NCBI GenBank assembly: GCA_023391095.1
Contig: JAEWBN010000001.1
Coordinates: 186,001-250,000 of the forward strand
Direction of reading: 5' to 3'
DNA from: Pseudomonadota bacterium
Lineage (GTDB): Bacteria > Pseudomonadota > Alphaproteobacteria > Rhizobiales > Devosiaceae
Length of the DNA stretch: 64,000 nucleotides
Part shown: positions 1-9,164 of the stretch, one piece after another
Position numbering within the stretch: position 1 is the stretch's first letter
How the letters are laid out: each line of letters opens with the position of its first letter
The notes under the pieces: model-generated
The model's database searches: none
The model's input: only the letters and a program-made list of their open reading frames with translations
What the model was told of the DNA's origin: nothing
Translations under genes and position numbers: made by a program

Positions 1-1
1 G

Positions 2-772
2 CTGCTCAGCCTATGCCTTGCACCCATCACGGCGGTCGCGGAAATGCCGGCCCTCGCGCTGCCGGTTCTGGCGGCCTGGGCCCTGGGCCTGCGCTTTGCC
101 AAGCGCTATGCCGTGCCCATCGCCGTTCTGGTCACGGGCATCGTGCTCGCCACGACCACGCAGCTTCCGCCCAACACCTTCGATGGCGCCTGGCCCAGCC
201 TCGTGCCGGTCATGCCCGTCTTCACCCTCGACGCCATCGTGCGGATCGCCCTGCCCTTTTATGTGGTGACCATGGCCTCGCAGAACCTGCCAGGCCTCGC
301 TGTCATGCGGGCCAATGGTTATCCGGTCACGCCCTCGCCGCTTTTCGTCCTCACCGGAGTTGCCAGCGCCGTAACGTCGTTTTTCGGCGGGCATACCAGC
401 AATCTGGCGGCCATTACCGCGGCTATCTGCGCCGGGCCCGAATCTCATCCCGATCCGGCTCGGCGCTGGCCGGCTCCGGTCTCGGCCGGATTCACCTATC
501 TGCTGCTGGGACTTCTTGCGAGCTTTGCTGCCGCCTTCATCGCCGCTTCTCCGCCCCTCCTGATTCAGGCCGTTGCCGGGTTGGCGCTCTTTTCCAGTCT
601 CGCCACCGCGCTTGCTGCCGCGCTCCATGACGAAGACATGCGTCTTCCCGCCATCCTGACCTTTGTCGCCACTGCGTCGGGCGTGACCATCGTCGGCGTC
701 GGCGCGCCGTTCTGGGGGCTGGTCGGCGGCATCATCCTCTTGCTGCTGCTGCGCAGCCCCAGACGTCAGTGA
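2..772 (+). CDS. Benzoate/H+ symporter-like membrane protein (BenE family), 5' end cut off
   Basis: The frame is open from the first bases of the window, so the N-terminus is missing; 256 residues remain. The protein is very hydrophobic, with repeated membrane segments and a conserved-looking FFGGHTSNLAAITAAICAG stretch typical of the BenE/YdcO transporter family. A role in proton-coupled uptake of an aromatic acid follows from the family, but the substrate cannot be read from the sequence. Its TGA stop overlaps the GTG start of the next gene, suggesting translational coupling. No aromatic catabolism genes are nearby. Confidence 0.75.
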   Translation: MLSLCLAPITAVAEMPALALPVLAAWALGLRFAKRYAVPIAVLVTGIVLATTTQLPPNTFDGAWPSLVPVMPVFTLDAIVRIALPFYVVTMASQNLPGLAVMRANGYPVTPSPLFVLTGVASAVTSFFGGHTSNLAAITAAICAGPESHPDPARRWPAPVSAGFTYLLLGLLASFAAAFIAASPPLLIQAVAGLALFSSLATALAAALHDEDMRLPAILTFVATASGVTIVGVGAPFWGLVGGIILLLLLRSPRRQ

Positions 773-1374
773 GCGTCCACCTCCTCATACTGTGCGGCGG
801 GCAAGGCTCGCGCCTAGGTCATGTCCGCAAGGGGGACCTGCGGCTCGGCAACATGCGTCTCCTCGATCGCGTCATCGAGCGGCTCCGGCCTGTCGAGGAG
901 CCGATTCTGCTGGCCACCGGTCCCGATGCGCCCCACGGCGCCCGGCCCGGCCCGGCCCTGCCCGATCCGCCGGGTCTGGCGGGACCCATGGCCGGAATCA
1001 TGGCGGGCGCTCTTCATCTGCGCGACCGGGCCGCTCCAAAGGACGTTCTTGTCACCGTCGCGGTGGATACGCCTTTTCTCCCGCGTGATTACGTGACCCG
1101 GCTTGTCGCCGCCAGCGGGCCGCATCCGGCCTTTGCGAGCTATGCCGGCAACCCCTACCCCACCAATGCGGCCTGGCCGATGCCCGTTCTTGCGGATCTG
1201 CTCGCCCTCCTGTCGGCGGGAACGCTGCCGGACAGTCCGCGACGGGTCCTGGCAGGCGCGGAGGCGCAGGCGGTGGATTGGGCCGATGGGCAAGCCCTTG
1301 ATCCCTTCGCCAATCTCAACACTGTTTCCGACCTCATCGCCCTTAGCCGCCGCGCCCGCATCGGGGACGAATGA
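769..1374 (+). CDS. mobA: MobA-like molybdenum cofactor guanylyltransferase
   Basis: A 201-residue nucleotidyltransferase-fold protein. The N-terminal LILCGGQGSRLGHVRKGDLRLG region is a variant of the MobA GTP-binding loop (usually LAGGxSxRMGxDK). GPMAGI matches the GPLAGI motif, VAVDTPFLP the metal-binding DxPF motif, and FANLNTVSDL the C-terminal NxNTPxDL motif. MobA attaches GMP to molybdopterin to make the guanine dinucleotide cofactor. The usual lysine of the loop falls in KGD rather than DK, so it is a divergent member and another nucleotidyltransferase role is possible. It starts at GTG, overlapping the upstream transporter stop. Confidence 0.7.
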   Translation: MSVHLLILCGGQGSRLGHVRKGDLRLGNMRLLDRVIERLRPVEEPILLATGPDAPHGARPGPALPDPPGLAGPMAGIMAGALHLRDRAAPKDVLVTVAVDTPFLPRDYVTRLVAASGPHPAFASYAGNPYPTNAAWPMPVLADLLALLSAGTLPDSPRRVLAGAEAQAVDWADGQALDPFANLNTVSDLIALSRRARIGDE

Positions 1375-1469
1375 CAAGTTATTCACATGCACTTGCATTG
1401 GGGGCTTGGCAAAGCGGATCAGTTTGGGTACACGGACCTCGCCCTCGCCGAGAGGGCCTTTGAAAGTGT

Positions 1470-1545
1470 TCCGCGATAGCTCAGTTGGTAGAGCAAGCGA
1501 CTGTTAATCGCTGGGTCGTAGGTTCGAGTCCTACTCGCGGAGCCA
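1470..1545 (+). tRNA. tRNA-Asn (anticodon GTT)
   Basis: A full cloverleaf can be drawn. The acceptor TCCGCGA pairs with TCGCGGA, the D arm contains AGCTCAGTTGG, the anticodon loop CTGTTAA gives GTT, and the T arm contains GGTTCGAGTCC. The 3' CCA is encoded at 1543-1545. Confidence 0.97.
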
Positions 1546-1645
1546 CCTTTCCCTCCCCCCACATTGCCTGAATATTGTGCAGAGCGGATTGCTCTTGCCC
1601 GGCGTCGGGGTTAGGAGGGGATAACCCTCTGTTCAGGCCATTCCC

Positions 1646-2866
1646 ATGACCACGACCTCTTCAGCCGCCGGTTCCGGCGCGCAGCGTACAGCATTGTCCA
1701 TCATTCTTGCGGTGAGCGGCGCGCACCTGCTCAACGACCTGATGCAGTTCCTGCTGCCCGCGCTTTATCCCATGCTGCGCGAGACCTATTCGCTGTCCTA
1801 TCTGCAGATCGGTCTTCTGACCCTGGGCCAGCAGATTACCGCCTGCGTGCTGCAGCCGGCCTTCGGTCTCTCCGGCGACGTCAAGCCGAAGCCCTATTGG
1901 CTGCCGCTGTCGGCCGGCATCATCACGGCTGGCATTGCCGTGCTTGCTGCCGCCAATGGCTTCTGGCTGCTGTTCATCGCTTCGGTCATCATGGGCACCG
2001 GCTCGGCGCTGTTCCATCCCGAAGCCTCGCGCGTGGCGCGCATGGCCTCGGGCGGCCGGCTGGGCTTTGCCCAGTCCCTGTTCCAGGTGGGTGGCAATGC
2101 CGGCACGGCGCTCGGGCCGCTGGCCGCCGCGCTGATCCTCCTGCCGCTCGGGCAGTCCAGCGTCTTCTATTTCATTGGCGTCGGCATCGCCGGCTTCCTG
2201 CTCCTGAGCTATGTCGGCCGCTGGTTCGCCGAACACCAGCGCCAGGCCGCCAACCGTCCGGCCGTCAAGGTAGCCAAGCCGGCGCTCAGCCGCGACCGGC
2301 TGGTCGTCGCCTTCGCTGTCATCGGCGCGCTCCTCCTCAGCAAGTTCATCTATATCGAGGGCCTCAAGAGCTACTACTCCTTCTTCCTGATCGAGAAATT
2401 CGCCCTGTCTGCCGAGGAAGCGCAGCTCTATCTCTTCGCCTTCCTGGGCGCGATTGCCGCCGGCACCTTTATCGGCGGCCCCATCGGCGACAAGTATGGC
2501 CGCCTCGCCGTCATCTGGGTGTCGATCCTGGGCTCGCTGCCCTTTACCCTGGCCCTGCCCTATCTCGACCTCTTGTGGACCGCTGTCATGAGCATCATGG
2601 TGGGCCTCATCCTCTCCTCGGCCTTCTCGGCCATGGTGGTCTATGCGCAGGAGCTGGTGCCCGGCAAGGTCGGCATGGTGGCCGGGTTCGTCTTCGGCTT
2701 CGCCTTCGGCATCGGTGCCCTGGGCGCGGCCGTCATGGGCGCGCTGGCCGACTGGATCGGCATGATCGCGGTTTTCCAGATCATCGCCTTTCTTCCGGCG
2801 CTTGGCCTCCTTAGCATTCTCCTCCCGCGCACCGCTGAACTCCACCCGGAAGGCAAACCGGCATGA
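1646..2866 (+). CDS. fsr: Fosmidomycin resistance-type MFS efflux pump
   Basis: A 406-residue, 12-segment major facilitator protein. Its closeness to E. coli Fsr is visible throughout: HLLNDLMQFLLPALYPML near the N-terminus, GTGSALFHPEASRVARMASGG around residues 115-135, SLFQVGGN, and VYAQELVPGKVGMVAGFVFG near residues 330-350. Fsr exports fosmidomycin, an inhibitor of isoprenoid synthesis; the physiological substrate here is unknown. An AGGAGGGG stretch lies about 27 bases upstream, too far for normal spacing, so the ribosome-binding site is unclear. The stop overlaps the next ATG by four bases. Confidence 0.88.
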   Translation: MTTTSSAAGSGAQRTALSIILAVSGAHLLNDLMQFLLPALYPMLRETYSLSYLQIGLLTLGQQITACVLQPAFGLSGDVKPKPYWLPLSAGIITAGIAVLAAANGFWLLFIASVIMGTGSALFHPEASRVARMASGGRLGFAQSLFQVGGNAGTALGPLAAALILLPLGQSSVFYFIGVGIAGFLLLSYVGRWFAEHQRQAANRPAVKVAKPALSRDRLVVAFAVIGALLLSKFIYIEGLKSYYSFFLIEKFALSAEEAQLYLFAFLGAIAAGTFIGGPIGDKYGRLAVIWVSILGSLPFTLALPYLDLLWTAVMSIMVGLILSSAFSAMVVYAQELVPGKVGMVAGFVFGFAFGIGALGAAVMGALADWIGMIAVFQIIAFLPALGLLSILLPRTAELHPEGKPA

Positions 2867-3312
2867 CCGATCCCATCCCCGACGTCGATGGCGAAAGCCA
2901 GATCACCATCACCCGCACCATCGACGCCAATGTCAGCGACGTGTTCTCCGCCTGGACCGATCCGGCGCTGATCGAGCAATGGCAGGTTGACGAGGCCGAG
3001 TTCGACGCCTTCGAAGGCGGCAGCTACCGCTTCGTCACTTTTGCCGAAGAGGACGACGAGGCCGATCACGAGGTGACCGGCGAGGTTCTGAGCTTTGTGG
3101 AAGACCAGCGCCTCGTGCTCTCCTGGGTGCACAAGGACGAGGATGACGAGCTGATCTTTGTCATCGACATCACCTTCACCGCCATCGGCGAGGACAGCAC
3201 CCGCATCACCCTGGTCGAGCGCGGCCTGCCCCATGCCGATGCGCAGACCCGCATCTTTTCCATGGAAGCCTGGAGCTCGGCGCTCGAGCAGCTGGCAGAA
3301 CTGATGGAATAG
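2863..3312 (+). CDS. AHSA1/SRPBCC-family small-molecule-binding-like protein
   Basis: A 149-residue START-like protein. The ITITRTIDANVSDVFSAWTDP opening, the GGSYRF strand and the late EDSTRITLVERGLP region are the usual landmarks of the AHSA1 (Hsp90 ATPase activator homologue) subgroup of SRPBCC proteins. It is acidic, without signal peptide or membrane segment, so cytoplasmic. The start ATG overlaps the stop of the fsr-like gene (ATGA), so the two are probably co-translated, but no ligand or enzymatic role can be assigned. Confidence 0.75.
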   Translation: MTDPIPDVDGESQITITRTIDANVSDVFSAWTDPALIEQWQVDEAEFDAFEGGSYRFVTFAEEDDEADHEVTGEVLSFVEDQRLVLSWVHKDEDDELIFVIDITFTAIGEDSTRITLVERGLPHADAQTRIFSMEAWSSALEQLAELME

Positions 3313-3367
3313 CTGAACCAGCAAGGCCCCGGGCGCGTATCCTCAGGACACGCCCGGAGCCCTGCCC

Positions 3368-4768
3368 TTGACCACCGCCCTTGTCTGGTTGCGCAACGAT
3401 CTGCGCCTTGCCGATAATCCAGCCCTCGCCGCCGCCGTTCGCGACGCCCAGGACGTCAGGGCGCTCTATATTTTCGAAACCGATCCTGGCCTCCGCCCCA
3501 TTGGCGGCGCGGCGCGCTGGTGGCTGCATTCGAGTCTGCAAAGCCTTGCGCAGGATCTGGCCCGCATCGGCATTCCCCTCCAGATGGAGACCGGCGAGGC
3601 AGGCGTGGTCCTGGCCCAGGCCCTCAAGACCACCGGCGCCACGGCCATCCACTGGAACCGCCGCTATTGTCCGGCCGAGCGCGCTCTCGACGCTGCGATC
3701 AAGCAAAGCCTGCGCGACGCCGGCGTTGCCGTCACCTCCCATCCCGGCAATGTCCTGGCCGAGCCCTGGACCATCGAGACCGGTCAAGGAAAGCCCTATT
3801 CGGTCTTTACCCCCTTCTGGAAAACCCTGCGCACCGCCCCGATTGACCGCCCCCTTCCGCCCCCGCCGGGAAAGCCCATCACGCCGCCGGATGTGGACAC
3901 CGCCTATGCCCAACCCCATTGGGCCGGCAAGCTGGGCCAATATTGGCAGATCGGCGAAAACGCCGCCTCCGCCCGGCTCGACCGGTTTCTCGAAGAGAGC
4001 GTCGCGGACTATCCCACCGGGCGCGATGTTCCGGCGCGCGACGCCACTTCGCGCCTTTCGCCCCATCTGCGTTTCGGGGAGATCAGCGCCCGCCAGATCT
4101 GGCACCGCGCGCAGGCCTTTGCCCAGGCCCATCCCGCCAAGGCCGGCGCGGTGGACAAATTCCTCTCCGAACTGGCCTGGCGCGACTTCAGCTATCACCA
4201 GCTCTACCATCGCGACGACATTGCCAAAGTTTCGATGCAGCCCAAATACGAGGGCGTCGCCTGGCGCCACGCCCCCGCGCAACTGCGTGCCTGGCAGCGT
4301 GGCCAGACCGGCATTCCCATCGTCGACGCCGGCATGCGCGAGCTTTGGGAAACCGGCTACATGCACAATCGCGTCCGAATGCTGACCGCGTCCTTTCTGG
4401 CCAAGAACCTCCTGATCGACTGGCGGATTGGCGAGGACTGGTTCTGGGATTGCCTCGTCGATGCCGACGAGGCCAACAATCCGGCCAGCTGGCAATGGGT
4501 GGCCGGCAGCGGGCTCGACGCGGCCCCCTATTTCCGCATCTTCAATCCCGTAACGCAGGGCGAACGGTTCGATGCAACGGGCGACTACGTGCGCCGCTTC
4601 GTGCCCGAGCTGGCCCGGCTCCCCGATGCTTCCATCCACAATCCCGCCGAGGCACCGGTCGATGTTCTGGCCGCGGCAGGCATCACCATCGGCGAGACCT
4701 ATCCCGCGCCCATTGCCGACCTCAAGGCCACGCGTCAGCGGGCGCTCGACGCCATCCGCACGCTTTAG
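3368..4768 (+). CDS. phrB: Deoxyribodipyrimidine photolyase (CPD photolyase)
   Basis: A 466-residue flavoprotein that would repair cyclobutane pyrimidine dimers with light. The N-terminal antenna domain opens with VWLRNDLRLADNPAL. The C-terminal FAD/DNA domain has SPHLRFGEIS, ELAWRDFSYH, GIPIVDAGMRELWETGYMHNR and ASWQWVAGSG, which are the FAD- and dimer-binding signatures of class I photolyases, at the usual spacing and total length. It starts at TTG with a GGAG about nine bases upstream; the conserved motif begins at residue 3, so a later start is unlikely. Confidence 0.94.
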   Translation: MTTALVWLRNDLRLADNPALAAAVRDAQDVRALYIFETDPGLRPIGGAARWWLHSSLQSLAQDLARIGIPLQMETGEAGVVLAQALKTTGATAIHWNRRYCPAERALDAAIKQSLRDAGVAVTSHPGNVLAEPWTIETGQGKPYSVFTPFWKTLRTAPIDRPLPPPPGKPITPPDVDTAYAQPHWAGKLGQYWQIGENAASARLDRFLEESVADYPTGRDVPARDATSRLSPHLRFGEISARQIWHRAQAFAQAHPAKAGAVDKFLSELAWRDFSYHQLYHRDDIAKVSMQPKYEGVAWRHAPAQLRAWQRGQTGIPIVDAGMRELWETGYMHNRVRMLTASFLAKNLLIDWRIGEDWFWDCLVDADEANNPASWQWVAGSGLDAAPYFRIFNPVTQGERFDATGDYVRRFVPELARLPDASIHNPAEAPVDVLAAAGITIGETYPAPIADLKATRQRALDAIRTL

Positions 4769-4924
4769 GGGGAGAATTCCATTCCGCCATTGGCCAAACC
4801 GGCCACCCTGGCCTTGCGCGCGGGCGCGGATCAGGGGAACCCCTTGCCGTATGAAGGCCTTAGCGCTTGCGGCTTGAGGGGCAGCCCCCTACCATAAGTG
4901 TCTGATCCATCACCACATAGACTC

Positions 4925-5974
4925 ATGGCCAAGCATCAAGACCTCATCTCCGCCATCGGCAACACGCCGCTGATCCGTCTCAATCGCGTTTCCACCCTCA
5001 CGGGTTGCGAAATCTGGGGCAAGGCCGAGTTTCTCAATCCGGGCCAGTCGGTGAAGGATCGTGCGGCCCTGTTCATCATCCACGACATGGTCAAGTCAGG
5101 CGCGCTCAAGCCCGGCGGCACCATCGTGGAAGGCACTGCCGGCAATACCGGCATTGGCCTCACGCTTGTTGCCAATTCGCTCGGCTTCAAGTCGGTCATC
5201 GTCATTCCCGAGACGCAGAGCCAGGAAAAGAAGGACGCGCTGCGCCTTTACGGCGCCGAGCTGATCGAAGTCCCGGCCAAGCCCTACAAGCACCCCAACA
5301 ACTACATCAAGGTGTCGGGCCGGCTCGCCGAAAAGCTCAATGCCGAGCTGCCCAACGGCGCCGTATGGGCCAACCAGTTCGACAATACCTCGAACCGTCG
5401 CGCGCATGTGGAAACCACCGGCCCCGAAATCTGGCAGCAGACCGGCGGCCGCATCGACGGCTTTATCTGCGCCGTCGGCTCTGGCGGCACTTTGGCCGGC
5501 ACCGCCGAAGCGCTGCGGGCCCGCAATCCGGACGTCAAGATCGGCCTTGCCGATCCAGAAGGCGCCGCGCTTTACGAATATTATGCCCATGGCGAGCTCA
5601 AATCCTCGGGCAACTCCATCACCGAGGGCATCGGACAGGGCCGCATCACCGCCAACCTGGAAGGGCTCAAGGTCGACATGCCCTACCAGATTTCGGACGC
5701 CGAAGCCCTGCCCTACATTTTCGATTTGCTCGAACATGAAGGCCTTTGCCTGGGCGGCTCAAGCGCCATCAATATTGCCGGCGCCGTGCGCATGGCGCGC
5801 GATCTCGGGCCGGGCAAGACCGTTGTCACGATCCTCTGCGACTACGGCAATCGCTATGCCAGCAAGATCTTCAATCCCGACTTCCTGCGCAGCAAGAGCC
5901 TGCCGGTGCCGTCATGGATGGAAGGTCGTACACCCATCGATATTTCCAGCGTGATGGAAGCGGAGCCGGTCTGA
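4925..5974 (+). CDS. cysK: Cysteine synthase A (O-acetylserine sulfhydrylase)
   Basis: A PLP enzyme of the OAS sulfhydrylase family, about 349 residues from the ATG at 4925. A GTG at 4898 would add nine residues. The active-site lysine lies in NPGQSVKDRAAL, the phosphate-binding loop in EGTAGNTGIGLTLV, and SVGSGGTLAG-like glycines in AVGSGGTLAG. It makes cysteine from O-acetylserine and sulfide. It belongs to the longer rhizobial type that ends in FNPDFLRSKSLPVPSWM. A hairpin straddles the stop codon. It stands alone, not in an operon with other sulfur genes. Confidence 0.93.
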   Translation: MAKHQDLISAIGNTPLIRLNRVSTLTGCEIWGKAEFLNPGQSVKDRAALFIIHDMVKSGALKPGGTIVEGTAGNTGIGLTLVANSLGFKSVIVIPETQSQEKKDALRLYGAELIEVPAKPYKHPNNYIKVSGRLAEKLNAELPNGAVWANQFDNTSNRRAHVETTGPEIWQQTGGRIDGFICAVGSGGTLAGTAEALRARNPDVKIGLADPEGAALYEYYAHGELKSSGNSITEGIGQGRITANLEGLKVDMPYQISDAEALPYIFDLLEHEGLCLGGSSAINIAGAVRMARDLGPGKTVVTILCDYGNRYASKIFNPDFLRSKSLPVPSWMEGRTPIDISSVMEAEPV

Positions 5975-5986
5975 ACCGGCTCCTTT
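5963..5986 (+). terminator. Hairpin terminator at the end of cysK
   Basis: GAGCCGGT (5963-5970) pairs with ACCGGCTC (5975-5982) around a four-base loop, followed by CTTTC. The stem includes the end of the coding sequence and the loop contains the stop codon. The next gene is on the opposite strand, so termination is expected here. Confidence 0.6.
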
Positions 5987-5991
5987 CGCCA

Positions 5992-6681
5992 TCAGGCGGC
6001 AAAGTCCAGGTTCGTGGGTCCACGCAGGGCGTTGCCGTCTGGCGTGCTGACGGGAACGGCAGCGTCCACTTCCCCCAGCGCAAAGCCCCTTCCCCACCCC
6101 TTGCCCCGGCCCTTGAGGTAAAAGCCATAGTTGAGGCTCGTGGCCTCCTGCGGAATGTCGAGGACAATCTGGCGCCGGGTCCAGCCTGAGTCTCCGGTCA
6201 CCGGCCCGTCAGATCCGTAGCGTTCGAGGTTCTCGAAGCGCAGCGATCCCAAAGGCCCGTCGACCCGAAACCAGATGGTGACGCCGCCGTCCACGGCCTC
6301 CGCCTTGAGATCGGCGCTAAGCTGCATCCGCTTGCCGCGAAAGCTGGCGGCATCCACCGACTGCATCAGCGTGCAGAAATCCTCCTGCGAAATCTCGGCG
6401 GCAAGCTCCGGCTTGCTCTCGATCCAGGCCGCGCTCTTTTCCCGGTCAACCCCGAGCCGGTAAGATGTGGGCGATCGACCCGTGCGGGTCCAGCCGTGTG
6501 GCACCACGTCGCCCGCTGTGCTGGCGGCTTCGATCCGGGCGCTGAGGATGTTCCAGTTCGCAAAGCCGAACTGGCGCGCCACCAGTTCAAGGCACTCGCT
6601 GTGGGACAGCTCGATATTGCGGTCGACCAAGCCCTGCCGCAGCAGCTTGGCCATGAGTTTTGCATCCATGAAACTATGCAT
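5992..6681 (-). CDS. Glyoxalase-associated N-terminal domain fused to a jelly-roll-like C-terminal domain
   Basis: A 229-residue protein with two recognisable parts. Residues 1-50 (FMDAKLMAKLLR, IELSHSECLELVARQFGF, ADWN-like ANWNILSA) match a short domain often found with glyoxalase superfamily proteins. Residues about 105-205 (RGKRMQLSADLKAE, WFRVDGPLGSLRFENLERYG, WTRRQIVLDIPQEAT, LNYGFYLKGRG) match a beta-rich domain seen attached to various regulators and enzymes. No catalytic role can be assigned. The start at 6681 follows a good AAAGGA site; an upstream in-frame start at 6723 lacks one. It is single, convergent with cysK. Confidence 0.7.
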   Translation of the reverse strand: MHSFMDAKLMAKLLRQGLVDRNIELSHSECLELVARQFGFANWNILSARIEAASTAGDVVPHGWTRTGRSPTSYRLGVDREKSAAWIESKPELAAEISQEDFCTLMQSVDAASFRGKRMQLSADLKAEAVDGGVTIWFRVDGPLGSLRFENLERYGSDGPVTGDSGWTRRQIVLDIPQEATSLNYGFYLKGRGKGWGRGFALGEVDAAVPVSTPDGNALRGPTNLDFAA

Positions 6682-6911
6682 GGTCTGATCCTTTCGACGG
6701 GCAAACGTGGTCAGTGCTCGCATTGCTGACGGCTCGCCCGTATCGATGGGTCAAACCAATCATGGAAAAGATGCATTCACCGTCCCTGAAGGGCGCGAGC
6801 GGCAGGCTGCATCAGCCAGAAGCAAAGACTAGTCCGATCCGGAGCACAGTCAAGCATTGCCGCAGCCGCCGCGAATGCTAGAGTGCCGCTCCCTTCAAAC
6901 GTGGGTCCACC

Positions 6912-8363
6912 GTGTTCCGCATAGACGATCTTCTGCGCGCCATAGTCGCTGACTTGCATATCGTGGCGCTCATCGTGGGCGCGATCTACCTTCTGGCCAT
7001 CGTTTGCGCAGTGCGGGAAATCCTCAACTCCCGCACCTCGCAGGGCTCCATAGCCTGGCTCCTGTCACTGGCTTTGCTGCCCTTTCCCTCGGTTTTCCTC
7101 TACCTCATCTTCGGCTGGAAGGCGTTTGATGACTATGCGCAGGATCGCGTGCAGAACGGCCGCGCCGATCGCCCGCTGCGCGCCCGCGACCTGGCGCTGG
7201 TGGACCGGGAAACCGACGAGAAATGGCCGGTTCAGGTGGCCGTTTCCGAAGTGCCCTTTCTCAAGGGCAATGACGTCGAAATTCTCGTCGATGGTCAGGC
7301 CACCTTCGACTCCATCTTCGCCGGCATCGATGCGGCCGAAGAATATCTGCTCGTGCAGTTCTATATCGTGCGCGACGACCGCTTGGGGCAGCAGCTTGCC
7401 GAACGGCTGATCGCCAAGGCCAAGGCCGGCGTCGCCGTCTATCTTCTTTATGACGATATCGGCAGCACCGGCATGCCCAAGCGCTACCGTCGCGAATTGC
7501 GCGAGGCCGGTATCAAGGTTGCCGGCTTCAACCACCGCCACAAGATGCTCCGCTTCTATGGTCCCGCCCGGATCAATTACCGCAACCACCGCAAGATCGT
7601 GGTGGCCGATGGCAAGCATGCCTGGGTCGGCGGACATAATGTGGGCGTCGAATATCTGGGCGAAGACCCCAAATTCGGCCACTGGCGCGATACCCATGTC
7701 CGCGTCTCCGGTCCCGCGGCCCTCGGCTGCGCGCTGCTTTTCCGTGAGGACTGGGAATGGGCGACAGGTGACAAGCTGCCCCATCGTCCTCCGGCTCAAC
7801 TCGAAGCGGTGGGTGAGCAGTCGGTGCTGGTCATGGGCAGCGGCCCTGCTGACCAGCTCGAGGAATGCGCCATCGCCTATACCGATATCATCGGGCGGGC
7901 CCGTGAGCGCCTCTGGATCGTCAGCCCCTATTTCGTGCCCGATACCGATATCCGCACGGCCCTCTTCGCCGCCCGCCTGCGCGGGGTCGATGTGCGGATC
8001 ATGTTGCCCGACAATCCCGACCACAAGCTCGTCTGGCTGGCCAGCATGGCCCATGCCGATGCCATGGTTGAACACGACATCGGCGTATACCGCTATGTCG
8101 ACGGCTTCCTGCACCAGAAAGTGGTGCTGATGGACGACGAGATCGCCACCATTGGCAGCGTCAATTTCGACAACCGCTCCTTTGCGATCAACTTCGAGAT
8201 CACGCTCTGGTTCACCGACAAGGACATGATCGAGCGGGTCGAAGCCATGCTGCTCAAGGATTTCGAATCCTGCCGCCAGGTCGGTCTCGCCGAAGTGCGC
8301 AGCCGTCCCGTCATGCTCTATTTCCTCAACCAGGCCGCGCGCCTGCTCTCTCCACTGCTCTGA
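6912..8363 (+). CDS. cls: Cardiolipin synthase (phospholipase D family)
   Basis: A 483-residue membrane enzyme that joins two phosphatidylglycerol molecules into cardiolipin. Two hydrophobic segments occupy about residues 12-70 (IVALIVGAIYLLAIV and GSIAWLLSLALLPFPSVFLYLIFGW). Two PLD active-site motifs follow: HRKIVVADGKHAWVGGHN around residue 225 and HQKVVLMDDEIATIGSVN around residue 405, each with the HxKx4D pattern. It starts at GTG with no clear ribosome-binding site. The AlaX gene begins five bases after its stop, so the two are likely co-transcribed. Confidence 0.93.
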   Translation: MFRIDDLLRAIVADLHIVALIVGAIYLLAIVCAVREILNSRTSQGSIAWLLSLALLPFPSVFLYLIFGWKAFDDYAQDRVQNGRADRPLRARDLALVDRETDEKWPVQVAVSEVPFLKGNDVEILVDGQATFDSIFAGIDAAEEYLLVQFYIVRDDRLGQQLAERLIAKAKAGVAVYLLYDDIGSTGMPKRYRRELREAGIKVAGFNHRHKMLRFYGPARINYRNHRKIVVADGKHAWVGGHNVGVEYLGEDPKFGHWRDTHVRVSGPAALGCALLFREDWEWATGDKLPHRPPAQLEAVGEQSVLVMGSGPADQLEECAIAYTDIIGRARERLWIVSPYFVPDTDIRTALFAARLRGVDVRIMLPDNPDHKLVWLASMAHADAMVEHDIGVYRYVDGFLHQKVVLMDDEIATIGSVNFDNRSFAINFEITLWFTDKDMIERVEAMLLKDFESCRQVGLAEVRSRPVMLYFLNQAARLLSPLL

Positions 8364-8368
8364 GTGCC

Positions 8369-9082
8369 ATGACCCGTTTCCTTTTCCGCGACGACGCCTA
8401 TCTTTCCTCCACGCCCGCAACCGTGCTGGAGGTAACGGCCGAAGGCGGCGTTGTCCTGGACCAGACCGTTTTCTACGCCGCGTCCGGCGGACAGCCGGGC
8501 GACAGCGGCCGGCTCGTTCTGGCCGACGGGACCAGCCTCGTCATCGCCACCGCCATTCACCCCGATGGCGACAAGACACGCATCGTCCACGTTCCGAGCG
8601 AGGGGCAGACCCTTCCCGCCGTCGGCGACACGGTTACCGCCGAACTCGACTGGGACCGGCGCCATCGCCTCATGCGCATGCACACGGCCCTCCACCTTCT
8701 GTCCGTCGTCTTCCCCTTCCCCGTTACCGGCGGGCAGATCGGCGAGGACAAGGGCCGGCTCGATTTCGACATGCCCGAGGTCCCCGAAAATCTCGACGCC
8801 CTGGCGGCCGAACTCAACGCCATGATCGCGGCCGACCACCCCGTCACGTCCGAATGGATCACCGATGCCGAAATGGAGGAACGGGCGGACCTCATCAAGA
8901 CGATGAAGGTCAAGCCGCCCATGGGTCAGGGACGCGTTCGCCTCGTCCGCATCGGCGACGTTGATCTGCAGCCCTGTGGCGGCACCCATGTCGCCAGCAC
9001 CGGCGAGATCGGGGCGGTCGCTCTCGGCAAGATCGAGAAAAAGGGCAAGCAGAACCGGCGCGTCAGCCTGGTTTTCGCATGA
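8369..9082 (+). CDS. alaX: Alanyl-tRNA editing protein (AlaX type)
   Basis: A 237-residue stand-alone relative of the alanyl-tRNA synthetase editing domain, which removes serine or glycine wrongly attached to tRNA-Ala. The zinc-binding residues are visible in RMHTALHLL (HxxxH) and QPCGGTHVAS (CxxxH), and the FYAASGGQPGDSGRL stretch is the usual AlaX N-terminal signature. The start lies a few bases after the cardiolipin synthase stop. The functional link to cls is unclear; the pairing may only be positional. Confidence 0.9.
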   Translation: MTRFLFRDDAYLSSTPATVLEVTAEGGVVLDQTVFYAASGGQPGDSGRLVLADGTSLVIATAIHPDGDKTRIVHVPSEGQTLPAVGDTVTAELDWDRRHRLMRMHTALHLLSVVFPFPVTGGQIGEDKGRLDFDMPEVPENLDALAAELNAMIAADHPVTSEWITDAEMEERADLIKTMKVKPPMGQGRVRLVRIGDVDLQPCGGTHVASTGEIGAVALGKIEKKGKQNRRVSLVFA

Positions 9083-9127
9083 GGTGACGCCATAGTGACC
9101 TTATCGCCTTAAGCGGACGGTCAGCGT

Positions 9128-9144
9128 TCACAGTCTGCTAACGA
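9128..9144 (-). repeat. Copy a of a recurring 17-base palindrome-like element
   Basis: Read on the minus strand this is GTTAGCAGACTGTGAAC. It shares its core with two further copies near 19437 and 32139. It lies between the alaX stop and the stop of the convergent binding-protein gene. Confidence 0.45.
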
Positions 9145-9164
9145 ATTCGGCCTGGAATCGACTC

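Noticed and set aside
4899..4923. TGTCTG and TAGACT flanking the region before cysK, similar to the Rrf2 motif
   Set aside because: The spacing is 13 rather than 9 bases and it sits directly at the start codon; the similarity is weak.
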